Source: Eulemur rufifrons (Eukaryota; Chordata; Mammalia; Primates; Lemuridae). Taken from it: a DNA stretch of 64,000 nucleotides. Under the pieces are notes generated by a model that did no database searches, was not told the origin of the DNA, and saw only the letters and a program-made list of their open reading frames with translations. The stretch covers positions 46,278,501-46,342,500 of the forward strand of contig NC_090989.1 of the NCBI RefSeq assembly GCF_041146395.1. Direction: 5' to 3'. Within the stretch, counting starts at the first letter, position 1. Each line of letters opens with the position of its first letter. Positions 1 to 47,116 of this stretch are shown here, piece after piece. A program made the position numbers and the translations under genes.

Positions 1-274
1 CCCGTGAGTCGGGGTAAGGTATCGGTGAGGAATGAAGTCCGCTGGTTCTACCACCTCTCTGTGGAGCCTTGTCTCACAGTAGGGGGTGTGAATGCTCTCA
101 GCAAACTCCACCGTTCACACCAAGAAATTATTTTGCTTCATATACTAACATGTCCGGTACGCACCTATTTTCAAAGTTAGTTTGAGCCCACAAGAGAATG
201 ACTGAATTTACCCAATACCATAATAAATGAATAAACTACCTGTTTTTCTATTTTCTATTTAAAGAATAGATAGA
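1..274. other. Flank downstream of TOMM70, nothing recognised
   Basis: Probably intergenic sequence. In human the next gene on this side is NIT2 several kb away; no NIT2-like coding sequence is visible here. Confidence 0.4.
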
Positions 275-2225
275 AAGCTTGAATGGAATATTTATTTGGT
301 GAATTTACATGTGAGGTCATTTACAAAAGAAAAGATACAGACAGATGCAGCTTTCAGTGCAGTTTCAAATATTTTCACAACAGGCAAGAGTCTGAGAGAA
401 TTTGGAATGATAGTACTGAATGGTACATGCTTCAGTTTCCTTTGTGTTTTTCTACCCAACCCCAAGGAGAAAGAAGGGAGAAGAGTAGAAGACGTCAATA
501 TTAATGTGAATATAGCCATGCAAATAAAAACTTTTTTTTTTAAATCAGAGGACATTCAGAGATGTAGAACATTTCTGTATTCAGGGGTTATCATAATAGG
601 TGCAAATTTAAGAACAAAATGCAGAGTTCTCAAACTTTCCATTATCCAAATTGTCTTAAATTATGTTAACTGCTCCCACTAATTAGTTAGAGGCCTCCTC
701 TATATTTTCCAAATACTGACTTTGGAAGGGAGTCCTTTCTAACAGATTCTAAAAGATAGCATTTGTAGACAAAATCTTTTTGGTTTCAACAGGATAAAGC
801 ACCCTTTTAAAGAGGGATAAAAATGCTCCTTTACTCTCAACAATGTAAACTATAATTAGATTTCCAGAAAGGTATAACTGAAAGCTTGCTCTTTTATTAA
901 GTCTTAAACCTCTCCCCATCTTGAATATCTCAAAATAAGACTCCCCTTAAGAACACAACCCTTCTCCCACCAGAAAAATCCAGCATGTAAGCACAATGAT
1001 GGTTTATAAAAGTGACAATTGGAAATAAATCTTAAAGTTATTTCTAAATAAAGAGGTGGAATAAAGATAAAATCAACAAAACAAAAATCTGTTGTCACTA
1101 TCCCTAGTGAACACCTGGACATAGGCAATTAGTCCTTAGAGATCAAGGTTAGCTCAGTACTAAAAAGCACTCTCCATGTCTTCAGCATCTTGGAAAGTAC
1201 TGGCTCAAAATTCCTTAAGCAAATGTAGTCGGAGCTGAAGCCCTGAACTCGTCATATCAGGAAACACTACACTCTGGCTCCAAGACCCACATCCTTTCTG
1301 AATGTTTAGCCACATTTTCTTCATTAGAAATTTTAAGCTAATTAAATACTCCCATATATCACACATCTTTATTTGGGTTATACAATAACCTGCACTTTCT
1401 TTAAAAAAGTACACTATTAAATAGTTGCACTTATTACAGTCATGGACAATTAGAAACACACTTCTGTTTCATCTTACCTCTTTGCCAGGTCCACTCCCCC
1501 ATCAGTCTTCCAGCACATGTATCAATCTGAATATTTTACTTCTGCATAATTTACCGTATGAAAACCAGCCGTTGTGGACTTGAAGAATGATGTACATTAT
1601 CCATTAGCGTGGAAGGGGGTCAAGAGGATTAACAGTTGCCACTAAGTTCCTTAAGTTCTGCAGAATCAGAGGCATTGTGCATGCGGACAATGGTTTAAAG
1701 GGTCACTCGATTTTACTTCAATCCCCATTTAAGCTTTGTTTCTTCAAAAAATCAACTAAAACGGATTGAATATAAAAGACATCTGTTTTACAGCACTTAC
1801 TGTGTTAATTTAAAAACCAACATGCTGTAAAATACTCATATTATACACACATATATAAAGACAAAAGCATTCAGAACATAATCAGCCCCCTGCCCCCCCA
1901 TAAAAAAAAAAAAACAAATCAACAAATCAAAGTTTTTATTTGCATGGCCAATTATCATTTGTACTCTTTGCAACTTTACTTTAATATCCCGTTAACAGGT
2001 TCTAAGCTTTTGTTGCACAGGGAATAAAAGCTGCAAGACGCAAACTTCCTTCAACAGCCACGCCCACAACACCTAAACATGAAACAGATGTAACAAATGA
2101 CAACACCACAAACTGAAACACTAAGTTCCACCATTCAACACAGTTCATGACAGTGTCTTTAGGGTTCAGTTGAAGAGGGGGGTAAACTTCTTTTAAAAAT
2201 AGGGTCAGTCTCCTTTCCTCCTGTT
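275..2225 (-). other. TOMM70: TOMM70 3' UTR (extent inferred)
   Basis: No coding potential or recognisable repeat is seen here; the sequence is AT-rich and unique-looking. AATAAA signals on the minus strand occur at 1940-1935, 898-893 and 296-291. A short form would end near 1915. A form of about 2 kb, the length I recall for human TOMM70 mRNA, would end near 270. No transcript evidence is available, so the distal end is a guess. Confidence 0.5.
1935..1940 (-). terminator. Proximal poly(A) signal AATAAA for TOMM70
   Basis: An exact AATAAA hexamer on the minus strand lies about 290 nt past the stop codon. On the plus strand an A-rich/C-rich tract is present at about 1887-1917, which reads as T/G-rich downstream of the hexamer and fits a downstream element. 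Use of this site would give a short 3' UTR. Confidence 0.45.
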
Positions 2226-37361
<35,136 letters not shown>

Positions 37362-37960
37362 GACAAGTGTCCTCCGCCACCACCTCCCTGCCAGTCGCGG
37401 GCGCCACAGTCACCAGGGAGCGTGCGAAAGGAGACCAGATGGAGGGAAGGAAGGCAATGAGCGAGTGAGCACGCTAGGCAGCGAGAGCGGACGACAGAAA
37501 AGGGCCAGAGGTCACCGGAAGCCCAGGGCATGCCGGGCCAGACTCGACCGTCCTTCTCCTCCCCTCTCAACCGTAGAAGGAGAGGAGGAGGAAGGTAATC
37601 ACTTCCGGGTTAAGGGAAAGTGTGGGTGTGAGATGGGAGTCGTGGGAAGCCCTTTCTCTTTTCTTCCGCGCAGCTGCTGCTTGGGAGAATCACTCCTGGG
37701 GTCTTGGGCCTCCCGTGGTAGCCAGTGTTGTTCCCTCCACCTTCAGGAAAGAAGGGCAGATGGCTCTCTTCCCTAATGAAGTGGAGGAGGGGCGCGTACA
37801 CAGCCGGCTTGGGGTGCGCAGGCGACCAGAACCGAGGGAATAAGGTCCTCAGCGGCACTATGAATGGGCGGGAGTGGCGGAAGAGTTGTGAAGGTTATTG
37901 GCTGGCAGGAACGGTGGGCGGGGCGTAGGCCGAGCTGCCCAGTTTATTGGTAGATTTTAG
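37362..37960. promoter_or_regulatory. Probable bidirectional promoter TOMM70 (-) / LNP1 (+)
   Basis: The segment between the TOMM70 start and the LNP1 side contains ETS/GABP-type motifs CCGGAAG (37515-37521) and CTTCCGG (37602-37608), a GC box GGGCGGGGC (37916-37924), and inverted CCAAT boxes ATTGG at 37897-37901 and 37946-37950. No TATA box was seen. GABP sites are common in promoters of nuclear genes for mitochondrial proteins. Start sites are not visible directly. Confidence 0.6.
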
Positions 37961-39379
37961 ACCCTGTTTTCCCGTTACAGCCACGTTGGCGCTTCTCTGA
38001 TGTGGGCGGCCGTTAGCTCGGTCGTCTGTCCGCGTGTCGGGGAAACCAACGGATTGGAAGCACTTTTAAAGATATGTGAGAACAGAGCTCAGAGCTGAGG
38101 ATAGCCTGCTGTATCACCGAACTTCTTGTCTCTACTACAGCCAGATTTTAGTTCGGACGAGTTTGAGGTTATGGGGGAGATAGCAGATGGCGAGACTAGG
38201 TGGAAATATCTCCAAGTCGAAACCGCTTGAAACGGTCCCTGCGGCTCACGGTCTGCACCGATTACGAAAGCGGTGACGTCTATGTTGTTATGAGCTTCTT
38301 GAACTGCATTGGTAGAAATGCGAATCCCCAGGGTTCCCACCTGCTTCGAGCCTTCCTTAACGTATCTTGAGCTGGTTTCCGCCTGACACCCCAGCCCACA
38401 TCTTGCTCCTTGGACCACCCGCGCCTTCCCCGGCGCTCTGGTCCGCCCACCCCCATGTTTTGCACTAGCTGTCTCAGCCCTCGTCTCATCTTATTCCCAA
38501 ATCATAATTTCAGTTCACAGATTTCATATCTCTAATAGTTTTGTCAAATCTATTTCCCAGGCTCTGCACCAGATCTCTTAGAATGTTAAAATTACCCTTG
38601 CAAAACGTTGTTGGGAATTCACGGTATTTTCAAGAAGAAGATTGAAAGGAGGTAATTTATAAAGTGGCACCAAAATGGACTGATTAGAATAGAATGGCCT
38701 AATTTGAAAGAACTTCAGGATCATTGCTTTTCTCTTTGCTTCATGTAGGTTCCTATTAGTAACTGCTTTCAGGCAACAGGGTTTCTTAGCAACAGACTGA
38801 AAAAAGGACTAAAAATAATAGCAATGGAATTGAATTAATCGTTACAGACAATCGGCTTCTCTCCACTCCTGATCCCCCAACCCCAAAAGGCAAGTCTGCT
38901 CCTTAACATGATCTCTTCTTTGACTTTTAAGGACAGAAAGTTAGGATTTTTCTTTCGTGAAATTTCAGTTTTTCTGTGATTTCATGGAGAATTGTAGAAT
39001 GCTAGTAATTGCAAACTATTAATAGGAACTAAAACATAATTAACATGTTTTTTTTAAACCTTTTATTTATTGGAATAGGCGGTAGATTGTTATGGTTAAA
39101 ATCCAAAACTTGGTTTACTAGAAATCTGCCTCCAGTCTCTGTCCCCAGCAGAGCAGTTCCCTCTCCAAAGGGAATCAATATTAGAATTTCTTGAAACATT
39201 TTTAAAATTAACTAATATTTATCGAAAGGGCTGATTTTGTTTGGTTTATTTTTAAGATTGTTATTAATAAATAAATTCATTGTTACTTTTATGCATTGTC
39301 AAACATCTCATTTCCATTCCCTAGCCTAAGCATCTCTTTTCTCCCATTTTCTCCTCCATTTTCTAACTGATAGTAGTGT

Positions 39380-39530
39380 AAAGCTAAATTGAAAGTGTCA
39401 CTTACTGGCTTCAGGATCTTACTGACCTGTTGCATATTTTCTAACCTGTGAAATGGTGAGAACACACACCTCCCAGGTTACAGTAAAGATTTAATTAGAT
39501 AGCATTTGAAGCTCTTTTGATGTTTGTTAC
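39380..39530 (+). repeat. MIR SINE
   Basis: 'GTCACTTACTGGCTTCAGG', 'TAACCTGTGAAATGGTGAG', 'CTCCCAGGTTACAGTAAAG' follow the MIR core order. Confidence 0.55.
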
Positions 39531-39714
39531 AAAATAACAGACATTTGATGCTTAGGTGTTTTCCTAAATTTTAAAAGAAAGAAGTAAAATACTATGTTTC
39601 CTTTCTAAAAAATTGAGGTTTTGTATATGTAAACACAGACATTTTCTTGGTAAATTAATGGAATTCAACAGAAGAAGCTTTCTTCACCTCTTCTCTGGTC
39701 TGTATCTTAGGAGG

Positions 39715-39865
39715 CAGTTGAATGAGGTAGAAAGTCTAGTAGACTGGGCTTTGGAAGACCTGAGTTCTCATTCTAGATTTTATACTACTGAGCAATGTGT
39801 GCAACTGTGGGCAACTCTGCTTTCTATATAATGTGACGGGTGGATTTGATTTCTAAGGCTCCTTG
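39715..39865 (+). repeat. MIR-like fragment
   Basis: 'AGTAGACTGGGCTTTGGAAG', 'ACCTGAGTTCTCATTCTAG', 'GTGACGGGTGGATTTGATTT' resemble MIR/THER order. Weak. Confidence 0.4.
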
Positions 39866-40294
39866 TTTTAAAGTTATATGATTCTGTTCTGTCAATTGTC
39901 ATTGCTACATGAAAGGCTTTCAGATTTGTAGGGTAGATAGCTGGTTGATTGGTGTCCAGACCTTCTAGTGAGTCCACAAATGTTCATATTAAGTGTTTAC
40001 ATATACAACTCTATTCTCTTTCAGCTCTCTTGGGTTTTCATTCTGTTTTTCTTCACTGAAAAATTACTGGAAAGAATTGTCTATGCCTGTTAACTCTACT
40101 TATTTATTACCCCTTTCTTCCAAAATCTGTTGTAATCTGGTTTCTGATTTTATAATTAGTTTGAAACTGATTTACACATGGTTAAATTGTTTGTTTTGGG
40201 CCTTCATATGCTTCTACTTGATACATTGTTTTCTTTGGCTTTCAGGAGACTAGAGTCTCCTGGTTCTTCTACTCTCTGACCAATCTCTATTGAT

Positions 40295-40485
40295 CATTGC
40301 TGTCCAACACAGCTTTCTATGATGTTAGAAATGTTTTATATTTATGACGTCCAATATGGTAGCCACTAGCCACATGTGGCTGTTGAGCATTTGGAATGTA
40401 TTATAGCTATCAATTTAATTTTAATTTTTAAATAGCTGCATGTGGCTAATGGCTACCGTACTGGATAGCACAGCTCTAGATCTTC
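40295..40485 (+). mobile_element. hAT-type MITE with internal palindrome
   Basis: It begins around 'TGCTGTCCAACACAGC' and ends 'GTACTGGATAGCACAGC'. 'GCCACTAGCCACATGTGGCT' and 'TGCATGTGGCTAATGGCTAC' are inverted copies. It matches a widespread mammalian MER-type element whose exact name I do not assert. Confidence 0.65.
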
Positions 40486-40974
40486 CTCAAGTATAGGAGT
40501 TTGTAAAAATTTGTCTTCTTTGTCTATAATCTCTCCATTGGTAACTAAAATAAATCTCATCACTTCAGGCACTATTTCCCTGCAGAAAATCACTATCTAC
40601 ATATCTCTTGGCATAACTTCTCTCTTTACCTCTAGCCCTATATTTCCTACTATTTACTGAGCAGCTTTGCTTGGATGCCTACTTTTTGTCAAAGATATAA
40701 TTCATCAATTCCCTCCCCATTCTTTCTCTACCAGTGTTATCTTAGTGGTTACTCAAGCTTGAAACCTTAGACCTTTTCAGATCTTTGTTTTTCATCCCTG
40801 CCTACCCAAGCACATGTGATTATGCTGATATGTACACACATAAGTACAAAATCCAGCTGTGAAATCTTCAACAAGATCAACTTCTTTGTAATACCTTTTT
40901 TTATATTTAGCTTCCTTTTCATGTCCTCTGCTGCTTCCCTAGTCCAAATATGTGAAAACATCTAAAAGTATGTA

Positions 40975-41284
40975 CAACACATATTCCTCACAGTTCTGTA
41001 GGGCAGAAGTTTGAGATCAGGGTGCCAGCATGATCAATTTCTGTGAGGGCCCTTTTATGGGTTGCAGACTGCCAATTTAGCATGGTGTCCTCACATGGTG
41101 GAAAGGGAAAAGAAAGCTCTCTGGAGTCTCTTTTATAAAGGCATTAATCCCATTGTAAGGGTTTTATCCCCATAACCTAATCCTTCCCGAAAGGCCCTCT
41201 CTCCTAATACTGTCACATTGGGGGTTAGGATTTCAACATATGAATTTTGGGAAAGAGGGAGACACGAACGTTTAGTCCATAACA
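40975..41284 (-). mobile_element. MaLR (MLT1/MST-like) LTR, antisense
   Basis: 'CTCACAGTTCTGTAGGGCAG', 'TTGGGGGTTAGGATTTCAAC', ending 'GTTTAGTCCATAACA', the reverse complement of a MaLR LTR start. Solo LTR; no internal region seen. Confidence 0.75.
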
Positions 41285-41884
41285 CGTCTCTCTTTTTTTC
41301 TTTTTTATCTATTTCCTTCATCTTTCCTAAACCCTGTGTTTGTTTCCCAGATAGTTTCTGTAACTCTAGTGCTTCTCTTTTATGTGTCACCCTGCCCTTT
41401 GATATCAGATTATTCTTCCTGCATCATAACTGCAATTTCATTCTTGAGTTCAAAGACTTTTAGACCCTCTCCACTTTCTGTCACTATAAGGTTTAATGTC
41501 TACTCCGACCCATACCTCCCCTAATGCACTTCCTTTATCTCCTTGATGGACATTATAAACACCCGACAGTGTTTAAAATTATTTTTGTGACCCCTTCAGG
41601 AGAATGTAAGCCCCATGAGGACAGAAACTTTGTTTATTTTGTACTTTGAGTGCCCAGAAAATAGTTGATATTATGGTTAATTTTATGTGTCAGTTTGACT
41701 GGGTCACGGGGTGCCCAGATATTTGGTCAAACATTATTCTTGGCGTGTCTGTGAGAATGTTTCTGATTTCTTCTTTTTTAGTTTTAGTGTATCTATTATA
41801 GGTTTTTGCTTTGTGGTTATCATTAGGCTTACAAAAAAACCTCTTATAACAGGTTATTTTAAGCTGATAACAACTTAACTTTGA

Positions 41885-41951
41885 TATCTCTCTTTATCTC
41901 TTTCTCTCTCTCTCTCTCTCTCTGTCTCACACACACACACAAACACACACA
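41885..41951. repeat. (TC)n/(AC)n compound microsatellite
   Basis: CT repeats (about 41900-41923) are followed by CA repeats (about 41927-41950). It lies in the A/T-rich region downstream of the L1 ORF1. Confidence 0.9.
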
Positions 41952-42536
41952 AACTACATTTTAACTCCACTTCTTCTCCCCCACATTTTGTATTTTTGAT
42001 GTCACAATTTACATCTTTTTATATCACATATCTCTTAACAAATTATTGTGGTCATTATTTTTAATAGGTTTGTCTTTTAACCTTTACGTTAGTAGATATA
42101 GTAAGTGATTTACACACTACCATTACAGTAGTATTGTGAATTTGACTGTGCACTCACTTTTACCAGTGAGTTTTATACTTTCAAATGTTTTTGTGTTACT
42201 CATAGCATCTTTTCCTTTCAGCTTGCAAAATTCCCTTTAGCATTTCTTATAAGACAGGTCTGGTGGTGATGAACTTCCTCAGCATTTATTAATATTTGTC
42301 TGGGAAAATATACCTCTCATTTCTGAAGGACAGATTTGCTAAGTACAGTATTCTTGGTTGCCAGTTTTTTTTTCCTCTTCTGCACATTGAATATATCATC
42401 CCACTCTCTCTTGGCCTGTAAGGTTTCTGCTGAGAAGTCTGGTGTTAGGCATATTGGAACTCCTTTATGTATTACTTGCTTCTTTTCTCTTATTGCTTTT
42501 AGGATCCTTTGTTTGCCTTTGATCTTTACAGTTTGA

Positions 42537-42773
42537 TTATAATATGTCTTGGCTAGTTTTATTTGGATTGAATCTGATTATAGGCCTTTGACTTTTCTGT
42601 ACTTGGATATTTGTGGCTTTCTCCAAGTTTGGAAAGTTTTCTGGTATTATTTTTTTTAAATAAGCTTTGTACCCGCTTTCTTTCTCTACTCCCTCTTGAA
42701 TGCCAATGACTTGCATATTTGCTATTTTGATGCTATCCCATAAATTTTGTAAGCTTTCTTCATTCCTTTTCAT
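42537..42773 (-). pseudogene. L1 ORF1p C-terminal fragment
   Basis: The 78-codon frame includes NLWDSIKIANMQVIGIQEG and ENFPNLEKATNIQVQKSQRP, which match the L1 ORF1p RNA-binding/C-terminal domain pattern (LWDxIKxxNxxxIGxxEG, ENFPNL). It is truncated by decay and an Alu upstream. Nonfunctional relic. Confidence 0.85.
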
Positions 42774-42775
42774 TT

Positions 42776-43092
42776 TATTTTGTTTTATTTAGGCAGATTC
42801 TATTGCCCAGGCTAGGGTGCAGTGGCATCAGCCTAGCTCCCAGCAACTTAAACTCACAAGCTCAAACTACTGGGCTTAAACTCCTGGACTCAAACAATCC
42901 TCCTGCATCAGCCTCCTGAGTAGCTGGGACTACAGATATGTACCACTACGCCCTGCCAATTTTTTCTATTTTTAGTAGAGACAGCATCTCGCTCTTGCTC
43001 AGGCTGGTCTCAAACTCCTGACCTCAAGCAATTCTCCCGCCTTGGCCTCCTAGAATGCTAGGATTACAGGTGTGAGCCACCACACCTGGCCT
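42776..43092 (-). repeat. Alu, antisense, within the L1
   Basis: Poly-T-like start, reversed monomers ('AGCCTCCTGAGTAGCTGGG', 'TCTCGCTCTTGCTCAGGCTG'), ending 'GAGCCACCACACCTGGCC'. Lemur-style variants are present. Confidence 0.9.
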
Positions 43093-43363
43093 CTTTTTTA
43101 TTTTTTCTCCTCTGATTGTTCATATAACCTGTCTTCGAGTTCACAGATTCTTTTTTCTGCTTGATCAATTCACTGTTGATGCTCTCCATTGTATTTTTAA
43201 AATTTTGTTCATTGTATTTTTCAGTTCTAGGATGTCTGTTTGATTTTGTTTTAATATTTCACTTTCTCTGTTAAATTTCTCATCTGCTCATTTATTATTT
43301 TTCTCATTTTGTTGAATTGTTCTCTATATATTCTGAAATTCATTGAGCTTCCTTAAACCAGCT

Positions 43364-43711
43364 TTTTTTTGTTTTTTTGTTTTTTTTTTTGAGACAGAGT
43401 CTCACTCTGTTGCCCAGGCTAGAGTGAGTGCCGTGGCGTCAGCCTAGCTCATAGCAACCTCAAACTCCTGAGCACAAGCGATCCTCCTGTCTCAGCCTCC
43501 CGAGTAGCTGGGACTACAGGCATGCACCACCATGCCCGGCTAATTTTTTCTATATATATTTTTAGCTGTCCATATAATTTCTTTCTATTTTTAGTAGAGA
43601 TGGGGTCTCGCTCTTGCTCAGGCTGGTCTCGAACTCCTGAGCTCAAACGATCCACCCACCTCGGCCTCCCAGAGTGCTAGGATTACAGGCGTGAGCCACC
43701 GCGCCTGGCCA
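43364..43711 (-). repeat. Lemur-type Alu, antisense, full length
   Basis: It contains 'GTGCCGTGGCGTCAGCCTAG' and the linker 'TATATATTTTTAGCTGTCC'. It ends 'GAGCCACCGCGCCTGGCC'. Flanking AAACCAGCT at 43355-43363 and 43712-43720 is the target-site duplication. Confidence 0.95.
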
Positions 43712-45054
43712 AAACCAGCTATTTTGAATTTTTTGTCAGGCTGTTTATACATCTCTGTTTCATTAGGGTCAGTTGCTGGCATTTTATTTTGTCTGTTTGA
43801 TGATGTCATGTTTTCCTGATTGTTCTTGATCCTTGTGGTCATGTGTCTATGTCTGCGCATTGAAGAAATCATCTTACTCCAGTCCTTATAGTCTGGCTTT
43901 GTCTGGGAACATCTTTCAACAGTAAGCCTGTCCAGAGATTCTGGGCTGGTCATTTGGTGTGGTCCCTAAGCCTATGACTGCTGCAGACATTGCAGGAGTA
44001 GTGGGTGTCCTAAGCCCAGGACCACTGTGGCCAGCATAGTGCCAGGCTAAAATCCCATGGCCACTGAGGATGACACATCACTGGGCTAGAATCCTGTGGC
44101 TGCTGAGGCTGGCGTAGCATTGGGGTACACCTGAAGCCACTGAAGGCTGCCTGATGCTCTGGGTTATTTGGCTGAAACTCGAGTTGTTCTCACAGAGTCC
44201 ACAGGTTCCCTTTTAGTGCTGGGGTGGGTCTAGAGTCTTGATCTGCAGGTAACTGCCTGGAGTCAGAGGCTATGGGGTTCTTCCCCACTCCTGGATTTTA
44301 TCGTGGCAGGCCTGGTATTGGAGTCCAAGGCAAAGTCCTTTGCTTACTTTACTCTTTTTACCCCAAGCAGACGGTATGTCTGTGCTGTACTGCCTGGGGT
44401 TGGAAGAGGGATGGCATGGGTAATGTAAAAATATCCTTCCTGCCCTCTTCAATGTGCCTTTTCTTATTGTGCTATAACCAGGTGTTGTAATTTCTCACCT
44501 GGTCCTCTTGGCTCTCATGCAGGTATTTTTGTACATTAATAGTTGTTCAAATTGATGTTCTTCCAGGGGTACAATCATTGGAGAGTCCTATTCCACCTTT
44601 TTGCTCTGCCTTCCTCTGTGAGGATGTTTTTGGATGAGATTAACTTTTGCATTGGTAGACTGAGTAAAGGAGGTTGCCCTTCCTAAAGTGGTTGGCGCTC
44701 ATACAATCAGTTGAAGGCCTGAGAAGAACAAAAAGCCTGACCCACCCATAAGTAAGAGGGAACTCCTCCAGCCTTCCTGCATTGAGCCAGAATATCAGTC
44801 TTTTCTTGCCTTTGGACTTGAGCTTAAACATTGGCCCTTCTTGGGTCTTGAGCCTACTGGCTTTCGGACTGGAACTATACTATCAGCTCTCTTGGGTCTC
44901 CAGCTTACTGACTACAGGTCATGAGACTTCTCAGCCTCCATAATTGTATAAATATATATTTATGTAAATATACATATACATAATCTCTATATCTGTCTGA
45001 TCTAATCTCTGTCTATAATTAGTTTTGTTTCTCTAGAGAACCATAACTAATACA

Positions 45055-46640
45055 GATTTTGGTACCAGAAGTGGGGTGATGCTGTAATAAATACCTAAAA
45101 ATGTGGAATTGGCTTTGGAACTGAGCGATGAGTACAGGATGGAAGAGTTTTGAGGCATATTCTAGGAAAAGCCAAAATTGCTGTAAAGGAACTGTTGGTA
45201 GAAATGTGGATGTTAAAGGGAATTCTCGTGAGGGCTCAGAAGGGAAAGAGGAGAGCTAGAAACAAAGCTTCCATCTTCTATGAGAATACATAAATAATCA
45301 TGAACAGAATGTAGGTAGAAATATAGATGTTAAAGGCCATTCTGGTGAGGTTTCAGATAGAAATGAGAAACAGGTTTTTGGAAACTGGAAGAAAGGTGAT
45401 ACTTATTATAAAGTAGCAAAGAATATGGCTGAATCGTGTTCTAGTGTTGCAGAAGGTAGAACTTGCAAGCAATGCAATTGGATACTTTTGCTTAGATATC
45501 TCTTCTGATACTTAGCAGAAGAGATATCTAAGCAAAGTATCAAAGATGTGCCTTGGGTCCTCCTTGCTCCTTATAATAAGATTCAAGAGGAGAGAGGTGA
45601 ATTGAACAAGGAATTAAGCAAAAAGGAGCCATAACTTGGAGATTTGGAAAAATCTCAGCCTATTTGTATTGTAAAAAAAAAAAAAAAAAATGAGAACACT
45701 TGTTCTGAAGACAACACTAAGGATGTAGCTGAACAACCATTTGATAAAGAGATCCTGGGTGCAACTCATGGATTTGATCAGCCATCTCATCAGAAGCCAG
45801 GTACAGATATGGGATTTTATGAGCAGAAACACTGCCAGCTGAGTCTAAAGGGGACAGAAACAATGGGACAGGATGCCAGAAGACTATCAGACATCTTGGA
45901 ATTTACAGGATGGGACCATAGAGCTATTTGGCTATTAAAATGCTTTATCCTTCATGAAAAGGAATGAGTGATCCTGAAAGTGATTCAGAAATGCTCAAGG
46001 CTACCACTTCTACCACAGGCCCAGGGGGCAACCCTGGTTTCTCTTGTGTTTCAAAGCATGGGCCTGACCCTCCAGTTTTGGTAGGCCTAGATGCCCTGCC
46101 CAGTACCTCAGGGGCAGGGCTGCCCTGGCAGAGAGCCTGTGAACTGGGTGGCCCCTTCAAGCTAAGGGGGCAGGACTGCCTTGCAGAGCCATGAGAGTGA
46201 TGCTACCATCCCAGTGGGCATGGAGGGCAGAGGATTGAACTGAAGAGGATTCTTCTCTATCCTTAAGATCTAATGGAATTTGCCTTGCTAGGTTTTGGAC
46301 TTGCTTAGGACCTATCACCTCTTCCTTCTTTGCTATTTCTCCCTTTTGGAATAGGAGTGTCTATCCTATGCCTTTCCCATCATTGTATTTTAGAAGCCCA
46401 CAACTATCTAGTTTCACAGGATCACAGCTGGAGAGGAGTTTGGCCTCAGGATGAATCATACCTTAAATCTTACCTATATCTGACTTAGATGATATTTAAG
46501 TGAGAGTTTGGACCTTAGACTTTAGAGTTGTTGTAATGAATTAAGACTTTTGGTGCTGTCAGGATGGGATGAATGCATTTTGCATATAAGAAGGACATGA
46601 ATTTTGGAGGCCACGTGCTCTACTCTCAGTACCAAAATGT
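45055..46640 (+). mobile_element. Internal region of a class III (ERVL/MaLR) retroelement
   Basis: It starts right after the LTR with 'TTTGGTACCAGAAGTGGGG', a Leu-tRNA-type primer-binding site of this group. Later motifs ('GCAACCCTGGTTTCTCTTG', 'TTTGCTATTTCTCCCTTTTG', 'TTTTGCATATAAGAAGGAC') follow MaLR-type internal sequence. Open frames here (for example 45644-45967) are short and broken; no gag, pol or env product is supported. Confidence 0.7.
45481..45541. repeat. Quasi-palindrome, 26-bp arms, 8-nt loop
   Basis: Left arm 45481-45507 and right arm 45516-45541 are complementary with a single 1-nt bulge; the loop is ATACTTAG. It lies in the retroelement interior. Confidence 0.95.
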
Positions 46641-46664
46641 GAATGGTATGCGTGGGTCTCTTTA

Positions 46665-47040
46665 GCGAAATACCACAGATTTGGTGACATAAACAACAGA
46701 AATTTATTTCTTACAGTTCTGGAGGCTGAGAAGTCCCAGATCAAGGTTCTGATCTGTTTGATTTCTGGTGAGGACTCTCTTCCTGGCTTATAGTTAGCCA
46801 GTTTCTCTCTGTTTCTTATATGATCTCTTCTTCATATGCATGCAGAGAGAGAGTAAACTCTCTGCTGTTTCTTCTTATAAGGGCACAGATTCCATCAGAC
46901 CAGGGCCCCACCATCATAACCTCATATAACCCTAATTATCTCCCCAAAGCCACATTTCCAAATACCCTCACATCAGGGGTTAGGTCTTCAACATATGTAT
47001 TTTTGGGGAGAGGGAAGACAAAAATATTTAGTCCACAACA
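46665..47040 (-). mobile_element. MaLR (MLT1/MST-like) LTR, antisense
   Basis: 'TTATTTCTTACAGTTCTGGA', 'CTTATAAGGGCACAGATTCC', 'CCAAATACCCTCACATCAGG', ending 'TTTAGTCCACAACA'. The orientation is opposite to the preceding internal region, so it is a separate insertion. Confidence 0.8.
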
Positions 47041-47116
47041 GTTAGCATATAGTAAGCACTCAACACTTTTTTAAATAAATGAATATTCTACTAAGAGTAT
47101 CAAAGATGGAAAAAGG

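Larger units (their letters stand above)
41763..44614 (-). mobile_element. L1 with 5' UTR and ORF1 only (HAL1-like), antisense, carrying two Alus
   Basis: The minus strand starts at 44614 with an L1-like 'GGTGGAATAGG' 5' UTR, passes an ORF1 remnant (42773-42537) and ends at an A-rich tract (reverse of 41763-41782). Direct repeats TCTGTGAGAATGTTT (41748-41762) and TCTGTGAGGATGTTT (44615-44629) flank it. ORF2 is absent. Removing the two Alus leaves about 2.2 kb. Confidence 0.75.
41671..45054 (+). mobile_element. MLT2-like class III LTR split by an L1 insertion
   Basis: The 5' part is at 41671-41762 ('ATGGTTAATTTTATGTGTCA') and the 3' part at 44615-45054, ending 'AACCATAACTAATACA'. The two halves join in register across the insertion. 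The LTR is followed by a primer-binding-like site. An old endogenous retroviral LTR with no coding content. Confidence 0.75.

Noticed and set aside
45644..46194. Open frames in the ERVL/MaLR interior
   Set aside because: Short and broken, in decayed retroelement sequence, without gag, pol or env signatures.
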